This document shows positions 37,767 to 46,940 of a stretch of DNA of 64,000 nucleotides, piece after piece; the stretch's first letter is position 1; every line of letters starts with the position of its first letter. The stretch is from Pseudomonadota bacterium. Its GTDB lineage: Bacteria > Pseudomonadota > Gammaproteobacteria > Acidiferrobacterales > UBA6901. The notes under the pieces were generated by a model that saw only the letters and a program-made list of their open reading frames with translations, was not told the DNA's origin and ran no database searches. A program made the position numbers and the translations under genes. The stretch covers positions 1 to 64,000 of the forward strand of contig JAJYEE010000004.1 of assembly GCA_021790335.1 (NCBI GenBank). The letters run 5' to 3'.

Positions 37767-37821
37767 TTTATCTATAAACAACAGTCAATTTTTTTTATTT
37801 TTATGATAGATTTTAATCTAT
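37767..37821. promoter_or_regulatory. Putative CbbR operator sites
   Basis: The cbbL-cbbR spacer holds two AT-rich inverted repeats: TTTATCTATAAA (37767-37778) and ATAGATT-TT-AATCTAT (37806-37821). The half-site ATCTAT/ATAGAT occurs three times (37770, 37806, 37816), a LysR-type arrangement of a recognition and an activation site. The second repeat ends on the first codon of cbbR, which fits autorepression. Assignment to CbbR is from position only. Confidence 0.6.
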
Positions 37822-38788
37822 GCGTCGCATGACATTCAGACAGATGGAGGTATTCGATGCGATCGCGCGCCTTGGGAGCTTCACGCGCGCTGCCGAGGAA
37901 CTTTTTCTGACCCAACCGACCGCCTCGATGCAGATCAAGCGCCTCGGCGACACCGTCGGCCAGCCACTTTTCGAACAGGTGGGCAAGCGCGTCTATCTCA
38001 CCGATGTCGGGCGCGAACTGCACGCCACTTGCCGCGAGATTTTCGATAGGCTCGACCGGTTCGAGATGACAGTGGCTGACATGAGGGGATTGAAGAAAGG
38101 CCGGCTGCGGCTCGCAGTGGTCACCACCGCGAAGTATTTCGCTCCGCGCCTGGTGGGACCATTTTATGATCTCTACCCCGGTATCGACGTAGCACTGAAA
38201 GTCACGAACCGCGAGCGCATTCTGGAAAGGCTGGCGGACAATCTGGATGACCTGTACATCCTGGGCCAGCCACCGGAAGATCTGGATGCGGAATACCTGC
38301 CGTTTCTGGAGAATCCCTTGGTGATACTGGCCGCGGCGAACCATCCGCTTGCCAAGCGCAGGCGAATCCCGCTCGCGCGCATCGCCGAGGAACCGTTTCT
38401 CATGCGCGAACCCGGCTCGGGAACACGCATGGCGCTGGAACGCCTGTTCGAACAACACCGGCTGAAGATCAAGGTGCGCATGGAACTCGGCAGCAACGAG
38501 GCGATCAAGCAGGCGATTGTCGGGGGTCTGGGAATTTCTGTGCTGTCGCAACACGCCCTCGCGCTCGACGGCGCAGCCGGCCCGTTTACCATCCTCGATG
38601 CGCAATGCTTTCCGATCCAGCGCCATTGGTATGTGGCCTACCCGCGCGGCAGACAGCTTTCAGTCGTGGCGCGCGCTTTTCTGGACTACCTGTTCGAGGC
38701 CAAGCAGCATTTCGCGGCACTACCGTATCCGACCAAAGCCAAGATCCGTCCCAAGAAATCCGTCTCGCGGCGCGGCCGGAATGCCTGA
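37820..38788 (+). CDS. cbbR: LysR-type regulator CbbR
   Basis: A 322-residue regulator. The N-terminal winged helix has MTFRQMEVFDAIARLGSFTR and LTQPTASMQIKRLGDTVGQPL. The effector domain (about 90-295) has GRLRLAVVTTAKYFAPRL and LGSNEAIKQAIVGGLGISVL. CbbR proteins sense metabolites such as NADPH, RuBP or PEP and activate the divergent cbb operon, exactly the layout here. A start at 37829 (MTFRQ) is possible; neither start has a visible Shine-Dalgarno and the first sits inside a palindrome. Confidence 0.92.
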   Translation: MRRMTFRQMEVFDAIARLGSFTRAAEELFLTQPTASMQIKRLGDTVGQPLFEQVGKRVYLTDVGRELHATCREIFDRLDRFEMTVADMRGLKKGRLRLAVVTTAKYFAPRLVGPFYDLYPGIDVALKVTNRERILERLADNLDDLYILGQPPEDLDAEYLPFLENPLVILAAANHPLAKRRRIPLARIAEEPFLMREPGSGTRMALERLFEQHRLKIKVRMELGSNEAIKQAIVGGLGISVLSQHALALDGAAGPFTILDAQCFPIQRHWYVAYPRGRQLSVVARAFLDYLFEAKQHFAALPYPTKAKIRPKKSVSRRGRNA

Positions 38789-39220
38789 ATGACCGGATTT
38801 CCGGGCGCGCTACTGCCAACCGGTGGCGCGACAAGCGAGTGAGCATAGCGGCTGACGCTCGTACCGCTTCTGAATATCGCACATAACGGTCGGCCGCCCT
38901 CCCCGTGGGGACACCCGAATTCTGGATGAACCTGCTCCCTCTTTTCCGGGGGCTGCCCCGGTAACGCAGACGAGGACTCGTATTACGCTCTGCCCGGCCG
39001 GTCCGAAACAGCAATCAGCCTCTACGAACATTGTGCACGTACCATTCCGAGGGACTTGCAATTTGGCGGGCATGGCCTGGCGTTCATCGGCTCCGGTGTC
39101 TGGAAGGATGGCGTAAACCTCGTCGGAATATGCGGTAAAGGCGACAGCGTGTGGTCGGGTTTTTCCTTTATGACGTGCTTACGCAGTTTACGTTGGACGC
39201 ACACCTGCGCGGTGTTTTAT
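38789..39220. other. Intergenic, no gene seen
   Basis: About 430 bases between cbbR and the GH94 relic. No gene, RNA or repeat was recognised. It may be further decayed sequence of the relic. Confidence 0.4.
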
Positions 39221-39224
39221 CCCT

Positions 39225-39840
39225 GGCCGCACGCCGTGAAGAGGTGAAGGTTCATCTGCAGAATAATATTGAGCAACGCGGCTGCGACGGTGAATGGTGC
39301 CGACGTGCCTACTTTGGCGATGACACGCCGCCGGGATCAGCAACCAACAACGAGTGCCGGGTCGATTCCATTTCGCAGAACCGGGCGATTCTATCCGGGA
39401 GATGCCCGACATGCACACTTTGCCACCGATTCGGTCGACAAGTGCCTAATGCATTGCGAACAGGCGCTGACCCAGCACCCGGACCTGCCATTCGACACAT
39501 CGGCATCGACCCCCGGCTATATCAAAAAGGGTACCTGCCGGGTGTACGGCAGAATGGCGGGCGATACACACTTGCGGCAATCCGGGCCGCCATGGCATTC
39601 GCAGCATTGGGCGACAACCAGCGTATGCCGGAACTGATGGCCATGATCAACCCGGTGAACCACGCGTGAGCTATGCGGGAAACTACGATCTACGAAGTAG
39701 AACTGTACGTCGTTGCCGCCGATGTCTATGCATTCGCGCCGCACGCCGGTCGCGGCGGCTGGACCTGATACACCGGTTCGGCCGGTTGGAGGTATCGGCT
39801 GATTGTGGACGTTTTGCTCGGGAGCGTATTGCAAGCCACT
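39225..39840 (+). pseudogene. C-terminal relic of a GH94 cyclic beta-glucan synthase (NdvB-like)
   Basis: The plus strand carries scattered blocks of a GH94 enzyme end: EEVKVHLQNNIEQRGCDGEW, RRAYFGDDTPPGSATNNECR and VDSISQNRAIL in one frame. DSVDKCLMHCEQALTQHPDL follows in another. Then YLPGVRQNGGRYTLAAI, AAMAFAALGDNQ and MAMINPVNHA lead to a stop, followed by YVVAADVYAFAPHAGRGGW, a second stop and YTGSAGWRYRLIV. The full protein is about 2800 residues; only the last 200 or so remain, with stops and shifts. Non-functional. Confidence 0.75.
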
Positions 39841-40044
39841 GATCTGGCTGCGTAATATAGATGGCCAGAACGATCCTCGCTCCCGCCTTCAGGATGAGCT
39901 GCTCCTCCTTCCGACATGAGCGGTACTGAAGGCTTCACAATGCCAACGGTCTGAATGCCACGGTTTCAGCGGAACATGCGGACCTTGGATGCAGGCGGAG
40001 AGTTTCCATTGATCTAATTGGTTCGATTGTGACAGGAGTTTACG

Positions 40045-40359
40045 ATGAAAATTTCATTGAAGAATAGAAGTTGGATGGCAATGACTGTGCTGCTGATTGG
40101 TCTATCCGGTTGTGCCGCAACGTCTACGCGGCAGAGCACCGGCGAGTACATCGACGACGCGGCAATCACCACTAAAGTAAAGTCAGATCTTATTGTCAAC
40201 AAGGACGTGAGCGGCCTTCATATTCACGTGAAAACCATCAATGGCGTGGTGTATCTGACCGGGTCCGCTGATACCAGACAGGAAGCCAATAAAGCGGCCG
40301 AGATTGCAAAAGACGTTGCAAGGGTGAAAGCGGTCGAAAACAACGTCCAGATTAAGTAG
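40045..40359 (+). CDS. BON-domain lipoprotein
   Basis: A 104-residue protein with AGGAG before the ATG. A lipoprotein signal peptide ends in LIGLSGC (cysteine 23), so it is lipidated and probably sits in the outer membrane or periplasm. One BON domain follows (about 36-104: ITTKVKSDLIVNKDVSG, INGVVYLTGSADTRQEANKA, ENNVQIK). BON lipoproteins of the OsmY/YraP type are linked to envelope stress and phospholipid binding. It neighbours a damaged DUF1328 gene and a universal stress gene, as in stress islands. Confidence 0.9.
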   Translation: MKISLKNRSWMAMTVLLIGLSGCAATSTRQSTGEYIDDAAITTKVKSDLIVNKDVSGLHIHVKTINGVVYLTGSADTRQEANKAAEIAKDVARVKAVENNVQIK

Positions 40360-40449
40360 CGAAATACGCAAGCCAGAACAGGTTGCCGCAGCGGTCTGCG
40401 GTGCACAACTGATTTCTGGCCAGCATATAGATCATGAATGGGCATAGTC

Positions 40450-40617
40450 ATGTTCTACTATGCCGCTGTGTTATTTTTGATTGCTACCATCGCTACCGTA
40501 TTCGGTTTCAGCGGCATCGCCGCGGGAATTTCCGCGGCGCCTCACTGGGTATCTCCGAATGGTTTCCGGACTTTTTATCCGGGTGACCGGCCGAATAGAT
40601 CTATAAGACAGACATGA
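40450..40617 (+). pseudogene. Damaged DUF1328 small membrane protein gene
   Basis: A 55-codon frame beginning MFYYAAVLFLIATIATVFGF and SGIAAG, which is the conserved N-terminal half of the DUF1328 (YtjA) family of about 54-residue, two-helix membrane proteins. After SGIAAG the frame changes to PHWVSPNGFRTFYPGDRP, with no second helix, so a frameshift or replacement has destroyed the C-terminal half. It might still make a one-helix peptide. A start at 40438 adds four residues. Confidence 0.6.
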
Positions 40618-41028
40618 ATGCCACCGACACACACGCGAACGGGTGCGCGTTTTGTGCAGGCGTCGGTCGGATCGGCATGCATCTCCTGGGCCAGAGAATC
40701 GGTCTCGATGCCGCGCCGGTGCCATTCGATTGCAGCCGTCCAGGCAACATTAAGCTCGAGCAGTACCCCAATACAAGAAACTGGCGCCGGGATCTCTACC
40801 GCAAGCCGCTCGCGTGGCCCGGGAGCCCGCTGCGCCTCTTCGGCAACAAATAAGTCACCACGGCATGTTTCAAACTGCGTGACCGGAAAGCGGAGATCGA
40901 GGCGATCAAACCACCGTTAAGCGGCCAGAGGCAGTGCACCCTGTTGCCAGGAAACTTTGATCGGCCGATGCCTGGGCATCCGGACCACGGCCATGACCGC
41001 TCCGCGCAACCTAACCCGGCGCACGCCG
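40618..41028. other. Intergenic, no gene assigned
   Basis: A 411-base stretch. A 79-codon frame (from 40614) with CAFCAGVGRIGMHLLGQRIG has no recognised family or ribosome site. It may be a further relic. Nothing else is supported. Confidence 0.35.
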
Positions 41029-41526
41029 TCAGCCTTTTTTCTCGCGAGCATTGTCTTTCGCAGACGTCGTCGCAGGCAATTTTCCGGTCTGTTCACGCAT
41101 GAGCAGGACAGGCACCGGCGACAGACGCACCACCCCTTCGGATACGCTGCCAAGCAACAGATGTTCCAATCCGCCGCGACCGTGGGTACCAAGCACCAGC
41201 AGGTCGGCGGGCCAGGCTGCCGCCTCTTGTACGATGACGTTGGGCAGGCGCTTTCCTACGGTTTCCTGCAATATGGTCTCGGCCCGAACCCCGGCTCTGC
41301 CGGCCGCCGCAACGGCCTCATCCAGTATTGCCTGGCCGGATTTGCGCAAAGTCTCAAAAACCGAGTCGAGAATCACGCCACCGGCACTCCAGTAGATCAC
41401 GTCTTCGTCGACAACGTGGATGAACCGCAGCCGGGCGTTCTGCTCCTTGGCAAACCTAATCGCCCCTTCCGTCGCGAACCGCGCAGTGTCGCTGCCGTCT
41501 ATCGCCACCAGAATGTGCTGGTACAT
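41029..41526 (-). CDS. Universal stress protein (UspA family)
   Basis: A 165-residue Usp-fold protein. It starts YQHILVAIDGSDTARFATE and has VVDEDVIYW after the second strand. The ATP-binding signature is VLGTHGRGGLEHLLLGSVSE with SPVPVLLMR, so it belongs to the nucleotide-binding subgroup. Such proteins support survival under starvation or stress. It lies at the end of the BON/DUF1328 stress cluster and opposite in direction. Confidence 0.92.
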   Translation of the reverse strand: MYQHILVAIDGSDTARFATEGAIRFAKEQNARLRFIHVVDEDVIYWSAGGVILDSVFETLRKSGQAILDEAVAAAGRAGVRAETILQETVGKRLPNVIVQEAAAWPADLLVLGTHGRGGLEHLLLGSVSEGVVRLSPVPVLLMREQTGKLPATTSAKDNAREKKG

Positions 41527-41788
41527 CGCGCCTCCTGTTCCCGTCGCCGTTGATCGGCCCGCCCATGGATGGTGGCCGCGGATGACAGTGCTGCGATGCC
41601 CGCGGCGCGGACATCACTGGGGCCGTTTCTGCGCCCCGAACGATTATCGGTATCGGGCAGCTAGCGGTCAATGCTGGCGCGCAGGAAATCTCAGGACGCG
41701 GCATCGCATCCCGGCGCACCGCACTGCTTTCTGGGTGCGCCGCTCACTGGAACCCTATTATCCCAACGCTCGGAACAGCGGCGAGAAC

Positions 41789-43006
41789 CTAGCGGCGTCT
41801 GCGCCGCCTGGCGGCGATGCGCATACGCAGCGCATTGAGCTTGATAAAGCCCTCGGCATCCTTCTGATTGTAAGCGCCCATGTCTTCTTCGAAGGTGGCG
41901 ATGCGTGGATCGAACAGGCTGTCGCTGTCGGACTTGCGGCCAACGACGCTGACGCTGCCTTTGTAGAGCTTGAGGCGGACCACTCCGTTCACGGTTTTCT
42001 GCGACGCGTCGATCATTTCCTGCATCATCCGGCGTTCCGGGCTCCACCAGTAACCGTTGTAGATGAGGCTCGCATAGCGCGGCATGAGCTCATCCTTGAG
42101 ATGGGCAACCTCACGGTCCATCGTGATGGACTCTATCGCGCGATGGGCTTTGAGCATGATTGTGCCGCCCGGCGTCTCGTACGCACCGCGCGACTTCATG
42201 CCGACGTAACGGTTCTCGACGATATCGGCGCGGCCGATGCCGTTTGTGCCACCCACCCTGTTGAGCGTCTTGAGCACCGTGGCCGCACTCATGGGCCGGC
42301 CGTTGACGGCCACGACATCGCCCTTGCGGTAGGTCAGCTCGATATAACTGGCCCTGTTCGGCGCCTTCTCCGGCGCAACCGTCCAGCGCCACATGGAAGG
42401 TTCCGGCTCTCGCCAGGGATCCTCCAGAATGCCGCCCTCATAGGATATATGCAGCAGGTTAGCGTCCATCGAATACGGGGACTTCTTGCCGCGCTTCATC
42501 TCGACCGGGATGCCGTGCTTTTCGGCATAGGCCAGGAGCTTGTCGCGCGAAGTGAGATCCCATTCCCGCCACGGAGCGATGATCTTGACGTCGGGCTTGA
42601 GCGCATACGCGCCCAACTCGAAGCGCACCTGGTCATTGCCCTTGCCGGTGGCCCCGTGCGCCACCGCATCGGCACCGGTTTCGTTGGCGATTTCCACCAG
42701 CCGCTTGGCGATGAGGGGCCGTGCGATGGATGTCCCGAGCAGGTACTCGCCCTCGTAGAGTGCGTTCGCGCGAAACATGGGAAAGACAAAATCGCCCACG
42801 AACTCTTCTTTCAGGTCGTCAATATATATCTGCTTGACACCGAACTTGCGCGCCTTGGCGCGTGCCGGCGCGAGCTCCTCGCCCTGCCCGATGTCGGCCG
42901 TGAAGGTCACCACCTCGCACCGGTAGGTCTCCTGCAGCCATTTCAGGATGACGGATGTGTCCAACCCGCCGGAGTACGCGAGAACGACTTTCTTTATCTT
43001 CTTCAT
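41789..43006 (-). CDS. argG: Argininosuccinate synthase
   Basis: A 405-residue cytosolic enzyme joining citrulline and aspartate with ATP. The ATP loop is [15 protein letters not shown] at the N-terminus, and [13 protein letters not shown] and [20 protein letters not shown] follow. The start at 43006 ([14 protein letters not shown]) is the standard N-terminus; a longer reading adds an atypical 13 residues. The other arginine genes visible (argD, argF) are 19 kb away. Confidence 0.97.
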   Translation of the reverse strand: MKKIKKVVLAYSGGLDTSVILKWLQETYRCEVVTFTADIGQGEELAPARAKARKFGVKQIYIDDLKEEFVGDFVFPMFRANALYEGEYLLGTSIARPLIAKRLVEIANETGADAVAHGATGKGNDQVRFELGAYALKPDVKIIAPWREWDLTSRDKLLAYAEKHGIPVEMKRGKKSPYSMDANLLHISYEGGILEDPWREPEPSMWRWTVAPEKAPNRASYIELTYRKGDVVAVNGRPMSAATVLKTLNRVGGTNGIGRADIVENRYVGMKSRGAYETPGGTIMLKAHRAIESITMDREVAHLKDELMPRYASLIYNGYWWSPERRMMQEMIDASQKTVNGVVRLKLYKGSVSVVGRKSDSDSLFDPRIATFEEDMGAYNQKDAEGFIKLNALRMRIAARRRRRR

Positions 43007-43075
43007 AGAGTCCGTATCACATTGCACGCCGGCAACGGTTGCCAATCCGCAACGGCGTCGAGCTTGCGCGGTCGG

Positions 43076-45781
43076 CTATTTGCCGGCGGCCGCCTTTTGC
43101 GTCCGCCGCAGGCGCGACAGCAGGCGCCGCGCCATCTCGCCGAACAGTTCGGTCTGGGTGGGGTGCGGGTGAATGGCCTGCGCAACCTGCTCCAGGGTCA
43201 TGTCACCTGCGACCATCATCACCGCCTCGCCGATCAGGGTATCTGCGTGATCTGCAAGGAAATGGACGCCGATGATGCGCCGCGTTGCCCTGTCCGCCAC
43301 GATCTTGATAAGACCGTCGGTTTCGGCCGTTATCATGGCCTTGGCATCTATGTTCAGCGGAATCTTCACTTCCACCGCATCAATGCCCTTGCTCTTGGCC
43401 TGCTCCACGGACAGCCCTACAAAGGCCGCTTGCGGCCGGGTGAAGATCACGCCGCAGTCCTTGTCCTGGTTGTACTCCATGGGCTCGCCGAGAATCGTGG
43501 CCGCCGCGACTCGTCCCTGCTGACCGGCGGTATGCGCCAGCATGAGTCCGCCGTTGACGTCACCCACCGCGAAAATGTTCGCAACGTTAGTGCGGCAGTT
43601 GCGATCGACCGTGATCACGCCGTGCGCATCGGCCTTCACGCCGGCCTTGTCTAGCTGCAGGGGGCCGGTCACGGGGCGCTTGCCCGTGGCCATCAGCACA
43701 TGATCGCATTTGAAGCTCGTGGTCTTTCCCGATGCATCGACATAGGCGAGCGACATCTGTCCCGGCTTGCCGGAAATCCGGCTTACCTTGGCGGAGGTGA
43801 TGAGCGTGAGATTCTTCTGTTTCTTGAGCAGTTCGACCAGCCCCCTGGCAATCTCGCTCTCGACCTCGGGGAGCGGGCGTTCCTGCGCCTCGACGATCAC
43901 GACCTTGGTGCCGAAATCGGCGAAGATCTGCGCCATCTCCAGGCCGATGGCCCCGGCCCCGACGATGCCGAGCCGCTTCGGCGCGGTTTTCAGACTCCAA
44001 ACCGTATCCGAGGTGAGCACGCCTTTGCTGTCCGCGCCTGGAATCGGCGGGACGAATGGCGGCGCACCGGCGGCAATGACACAGGCACCGAAGGTGATGC
44101 GTTCGGTCTTCTTCCCGTCACCGCGCCGCGGGCGAGCGAACGGGTCTTTGCCGTTTCCCGTGGCATCGACAATAACGCTGTTGGCGGAATCAAAGCAGGC
44201 GAAACCCTGTTTCAGGTCGATCTTGACACCCTTGTCGGTCTTGAGCGCCATGTCGCCGCGTGCACTGAGCACTTCCTTGCGCATCCTTTCCAAGCCGGCC
44301 CAGCTGAGCCGGGCACCCGTGCTGTTAACCACGCCCAGATGCGCGTCGTGAGAGCGGTCACGCATGCGGTCGGCTGCGGCGCGCCACGCTTTCGACGGAA
44401 TGCAACCGCGCCACAGACATTCGCCTCCGGGCAGCGGCGCATCATTGATCATGGCCACCTTCTTGCCGTGGTCGGCAAGATCGCGTGCACAATCCTCGCC
44501 ACCAGGCCCGCCACCGATCACCACCACATCGTAGTCCCATTTGCCGGGCGTGATCGCATCACTTCCGGTCACGGCCGCTATGCCCATGCCGCTCAGCCAC
44601 GATGCCGGATTTTCAACGAGGTCCTTGAATGCATTCAAAAACTTGGCGGCATCAGCACCGTTGATGATGCGATGATCGGCGGTAATGGTTACCGGGACTC
44701 CCCGCGGTCCCTTGGTGGCGATCGCGAAAATCGCCGAGGTGCCCGGAGAAGGAATTGCGTCGAACTGGCTCACCCCGAGCATGCCCATGTTGGAAATGGT
44801 GAATGTCGGGTTCGAATATTCCTGAGGTTTCAGACGCTTCACGCGCGCGCGCGCCACCAGATCCTTCCACTGATCGTTCATGGTCCGCAGACCGGTATTG
44901 AGCACATTGCGCAGCACCGGCACCACCAGCCCCATGCCTTCGGTCTCGACCGCCAGGCCGATGTCAACCTGATCGCGTTCGACGATTCGATCCTCATGCT
45001 GGTAGACGGCATTGACCCGCGGAAACTTCTGGATCGCGAGCGCTGCGGCCTTGGCAAACATCACGGTAAGCGAGTACCCCGCCTGCTTCGCCGCCGCCAT
45101 CAGGCGCTCGGGCTGGATATTGACGCTCGCGCGGAAAAGCGGCATGGACAAGGCGTATTCCATATTGTGGCTCACCGCCTTCTCCATCGCGTCCATTGGC
45201 CGGCCCGTTCCCGGCACCTGATAGATGCGCCGCGCCAAGGCACGCGGAATCTCCCCCTTGGTTACATCTGCGGCCAGAACGATCCCTGACGGGCCCGTTC
45301 CGATAATGCTGTTGATCTCGATACCATGCGCGCCGGCAAGCTGGCGCGCGTACGGGGTGGCGTGGCCCGTGTGTGGTCGCGGAGCCGGTGTGGCGCCATG
45401 AGGCATGGCAGGAATATGCGTTTTTGCCTTTTGGGTTCCGTACGGCTCGAAGCGCATCGCGGAAGTCTCCTCGGTCTCGACCGCGACCTCCCTGGCAATG
45501 GGCTTTACCGCTGCCTCGCCACCTCTGACCTCTCCCTTGTCCGCAACCACGTAGGCAATGACCTCGCCGACCGGCACGACCGCGTCGACCGGTGCCAGCG
45601 GGCCGGACAAATAGCCCTCACGGAAGATCTCGACATCCATGATGGCCTTGTCGGTCTCCACCGTCGCCACCACTGTGCCGCGGCCGATGTGATCGCCGAT
45701 GTTCTTTTCCCACGACACCACCGTCCCTTCGGTCATCGTATCGGACAGCTTGGGCATTTTTATCGCGTAGGGTTCAGCCAT
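43076..45781 (-). CDS. Fused pyruvate dehydrogenase E2-E3 (acetyltransferase-dihydrolipoyl dehydrogenase)
   Basis: A single 901-residue protein. Residues 1-80 are a lipoyl domain with the modified lysine K45 in VETDKAIMDVE. A peripheral subunit-binding domain lies at about 138-176 (ATPYARQLAGAHGIEI, GTGPSGIVLAADV). The E2 catalytic domain (about 190-395) contains the His motif ADHRIINGADAAKF with H370. E3 begins at about 415: FAD site VVVIGGGPGGEDCARDL, redox disulfide C455/C460 in GGECLWRGCIPSK, NAD site IVGAGAIGLEMAQIFADFG, and the C-terminal His-Glu block HPHPTQTELFGE. In most bacteria E2 and E3 are separate. The usual catalytic Asp after the E2 histidine is Asn (N374). It is the last gene of the E1 alpha-E1 beta-E2/E3 operon. 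Confidence 0.93.
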   Translation of the reverse strand: MAEPYAIKMPKLSDTMTEGTVVSWEKNIGDHIGRGTVVATVETDKAIMDVEIFREGYLSGPLAPVDAVVPVGEVIAYVVADKGEVRGGEAAVKPIAREVAVETEETSAMRFEPYGTQKAKTHIPAMPHGATPAPRPHTGHATPYARQLAGAHGIEINSIIGTGPSGIVLAADVTKGEIPRALARRIYQVPGTGRPMDAMEKAVSHNMEYALSMPLFRASVNIQPERLMAAAKQAGYSLTVMFAKAAALAIQKFPRVNAVYQHEDRIVERDQVDIGLAVETEGMGLVVPVLRNVLNTGLRTMNDQWKDLVARARVKRLKPQEYSNPTFTISNMGMLGVSQFDAIPSPGTSAIFAIATKGPRGVPVTITADHRIINGADAAKFLNAFKDLVENPASWLSGMGIAAVTGSDAITPGKWDYDVVVIGGGPGGEDCARDLADHGKKVAMINDAPLPGGECLWRGCIPSKAWRAAADRMRDRSHDAHLGVVNSTGARLSWAGLERMRKEVLSARGDMALKTDKGVKIDLKQGFACFDSANSVIVDATGNGKDPFARPRRGDGKKTERITFGACVIAAGAPPFVPPIPGADSKGVLTSDTVWSLKTAPKRLGIVGAGAIGLEMAQIFADFGTKVVIVEAQERPLPEVESEIARGLVELLKKQKNLTLITSAKVSRISGKPGQMSLAYVDASGKTTSFKCDHVLMATGKRPVTGPLQLDKAGVKADAHGVITVDRNCRTNVANIFAVGDVNGGLMLAHTAGQQGRVAAATILGEPMEYNQDKDCGVIFTRPQAAFVGLSVEQAKSKGIDAVEVKIPLNIDAKAMITAETDGLIKIVADRATRRIIGVHFLADHADTLIGEAVMMVAGDMTLEQVAQAIHPHPTQTELFGEMARRLLSRLRRTQKAAAGK

Positions 45782-45918
45782 GCTCTGTTCTTCTGTTCTC
45801 GATGATCATGAGTTGCGGTATTTGAAATCCGGTCATCTGCGGCGCTGACTGCCGCCGCCCACACCGTAGCCACCCGCCCTGAATTGGACCGGCGACAAAC
45901 AGGTCGTCCGGCGCGCTG

Positions 45919-46899
45919 CTAGATCCGCCCCATCACCTTGAGGGCGCCCTTATAGACGTCGTGCTCGTCCGGGATGGCGGCGTGTTCCAGATTGGCCGCA
46001 TACGGCACCGGAACGTCCGCAGCGTGAATACGCACCGGTTGTGCATCCAGGGCGAAAAAGCAATCCTCGATGACGATGGAAATGATCTCCGCACCCGTGC
46101 CAACCGCAGCCTCATCCTCTTCGGCAACCAGCACCCGGTGCGTCTTTTCGACTGAACGGCGGATCGTCTCGCGATCAAGCGGCTTGAGCGAGCGCAGATC
46201 TATGACCTCCGCGCTGATGCCGTCCTTGGCCAGCATATCCGCCGCCTTCATGCACAAAACGAAGCTCCAGTTGTAGCCGATCAGGGTGATGTCCGTCCCC
46301 TTGCGCACGATTTCCGCACCTTCGAGCGGCCGGAAAAATTCCGTCTCCGGAACGTCCTCCCGCATGTTGTACATGCGCTCGTGCTCGATAAAGATCACCG
46401 GATCGTTGCAGCGCACGGCGGACTTCAGCATGCCGCAGGCCTCCATGGGGCCACGCGGCGTCACGACACGCAACCCCGAGGTACTCATGAACACCCGTGC
46501 CAGGCGTGCGGAATGCTGGGCTGCAAGCTGGTGCGCTGTGCCACCCGGCGTGCGCATGACGATCGGGCAGGACACGCGCCCGCCCGACATGTAGCGGATC
46601 TTGGCAGCGGCATTGATCAGCGTATCGAGAGCGAGCAGCGCGAAGTTGATCGACATGATCTCGATGATCGGCCGCATCCCGGCCATCGAGGCGCCGATAC
46701 CGACGCCGGTGTAGGAATTCTCCGAAATAGGCGTGTCGATAATGCGTTTCTCGCCGTACTTCTGGTGCAAGCCGGATGTCGCCTTGTAGGTTCCTCCGAC
46801 AACTCCGATATCCTCGCCCATGGCGATGACCATCGGGTCATTGGCCAACTCCTCGTCGTGGGCGCGGCGTATCGCCTCCCAGTATGCCAGCTCAGCCAT
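45919..46899 (-). CDS. pdhB: Pyruvate dehydrogenase E1 beta subunit
   Basis: A 326-residue transketolase-like beta chain. It has LAYWEAIRRAHDEELANDP, VMAMGEDIGVV-like VIAMGEDIGVVGGTYK, RIIDTPISENSYTGVGIG (catalytic glutamate region), and FIEHERMYN. The C-terminal transketolase domain has DLRSLKPLDRETIRRSVEKT. With the alpha subunit it decarboxylates pyruvate and reductively acetylates the lipoyl arm. It starts 41 bases after the E1 alpha stop. The specificity (pyruvate rather than branched-chain or acetoin) is inferred from overall similarity. Confidence 0.9.
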   Translation of the reverse strand: MAELAYWEAIRRAHDEELANDPMVIAMGEDIGVVGGTYKATSGLHQKYGEKRIIDTPISENSYTGVGIGASMAGMRPIIEIMSINFALLALDTLINAAAKIRYMSGGRVSCPIVMRTPGGTAHQLAAQHSARLARVFMSTSGLRVVTPRGPMEACGMLKSAVRCNDPVIFIEHERMYNMREDVPETEFFRPLEGAEIVRKGTDITLIGYNWSFVLCMKAADMLAKDGISAEVIDLRSLKPLDRETIRRSVEKTHRVLVAEEDEAAVGTGAEIISIVIEDCFFALDAQPVRIHAADVPVPYAANLEHAAIPDEHDVYKGALKVMGRI

Positions 46900-46940
46900 G
46901 CGTTGATCCTTCTCGTTAACGATTGCCTGACAGTCGGCCG

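Noticed and set aside
40614-40853. 79-codon frame after the DUF1328 relic
   Set aside because: No recognised family and no ribosome site; could be a relic but cannot be supported.
41420-45289. Two plus-strand frames of 744 and 529 codons
   Set aside because: Both lie antisense to argG and the E2-E3 fusion and show only reverse-complement-type composition.
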